Shown here piece by piece: positions 6,007-6,271 of a stretch of 6,271 nucleotides of DNA. The stretch is from JBLIAZ01 sp047631875. Its GTDB lineage: Bacteria > Bacteroidota > Bacteroidia > Flavobacteriales_C > GCA-002722245. The stretch spans positions 1 through 6,271 of the forward strand of contig JBLIAZ010000157.1 in the NCBI GenBank assembly GCA_047631875.1. The letters are read 5' to 3'. Position numbers and translations under genes: made by a program. The notes below the pieces were generated by a model. It ran no database searches. It had not been told where the DNA came from and worked only from the letters and a program-made list of their open reading frames with translations. Each line of letters starts with the position of its first letter. Within the stretch, counting starts at the first letter, position 1.

Positions 6007-6271
6007 TTAAAATAAGCTCATTTGCTCTGATTCAATAGCTTGACTTTCTGAAATAGATAATTCCACTTCATAACCTGTAAACTTCCTGATGTTCAGCACT
6101 TTTCCTTCCTCAAAAAACAAATACTGCCCCCTAATTCCTTTTAACGTACCTGATATTGCAGGTGTTTTATCAAAATTTGAAGAAGCAACTTTTATTGGAT
6201 ATTCCTTCACGGGATAAATAATTTCGAGCACCTCTTGATCATTCTTTATGTATTGCTTGAGTTCTTCAGGG
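6007..6271 (-). CDS. DUF2797-like protein, C-terminal part (5' end outside window)
   Basis: The minus-strand frame stays open from the right edge to the stop at 6007-6009, giving 87 residues of a longer gene. It continues above the GTG at 6231 as PEELKQYIKNDQE, so that GTG is not the real start. The segments YPVKEYPIKVASSNFDKTP and GTLKGIRGQYLFFEEGKVLNIRKFTGYEV match the C-terminal region of DUF2797 proteins as I recall it ('YPv..YP.Kv.S.nfdK.p.i.G.L.GIKGQYL.f..G.v.NiR...GY'). The function of this family is not known; the cysteine-containing N-terminal part of the family cannot be checked here. It lies 10 nt upstream of the SRPBCC gene and is probably in the same transcript. Confidence 0.75.
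   Translation of the reverse strand, partial: PEELKQYIKNDQEVLEIIYPVKEYPIKVASSNFDKTPAISGTLKGIRGQYLFFEEGKVLNIRKFTGYEVELSISESQAIESEQMSLF

Noticed and set aside
6007..6231. A separate 74-residue protein starting at the GTG at 6231
   Set aside because: The same frame continues open to the window edge with sequence that fits the DUF2797 family, so this is the tail of a longer gene.

Overview
The window reads as ordinary chromosomal DNA from a member of the Bacteroidota, probably Flavobacteriia-like. Four observations point there. The DNA is AT-rich. The primary sigma factor is a short form (287 residues) that lacks region 1.1. Start codons are preceded by A-rich leaders rather than Shine-Dalgarno sequences. 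Several promoter candidates match the Bacteroidota form TTG-N17-23-TAnnTTTG. The genus cannot be told from this sequence.

Left block, minus strand (2223 down to 1). A secreted leucine-rich-repeat protein is followed after 10 nt by a PduO-type cob(I)alamin adenosyltransferase, and after a further 83 nt by holA (DNA polymerase III delta). The holA gene runs off the left edge. The first two genes look co-transcribed. holA has its own candidate promoter almost touching its start codon.

Centre, plus strand (2504 to 4712). A 280-bp divergent intergenic region carries a good housekeeping promoter for the primary sigma factor gene, which ends at a strong intrinsic terminator. A stand-alone DEAD-box RNA helicase follows. 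It converges on the next gene, and the two are separated by a perfect 18-bp hairpin that is symmetrical enough to terminate transcription from both sides.

Right block, minus strand (6271 down to 4783). A DUF2797-like gene, whose 5' part lies outside the window, is followed after 10 nt by a membrane-anchored SRPBCC (START-like) protein. Next comes a lipoprotein with a histidine-rich linker and a YceI-like domain, which has its own well-formed promoter.

The genes do not form one pathway. They cover replication (holA), B12 cofactor activation (PduO type), transcription (sigma factor), RNA remodelling (helicase) and cell-envelope proteins (LRR protein, SRPBCC, YceI lipoprotein). I see no mobile element, CRISPR array, defence system, tRNA, rRNA, riboswitch or sign of horizontal transfer, and no convincing undescribed system. 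The most curious items are the His-rich YceI lipoprotein, the nearly leaderless holA promoter, and the pairing of a secreted LRR protein with a cytosolic B12 enzyme.
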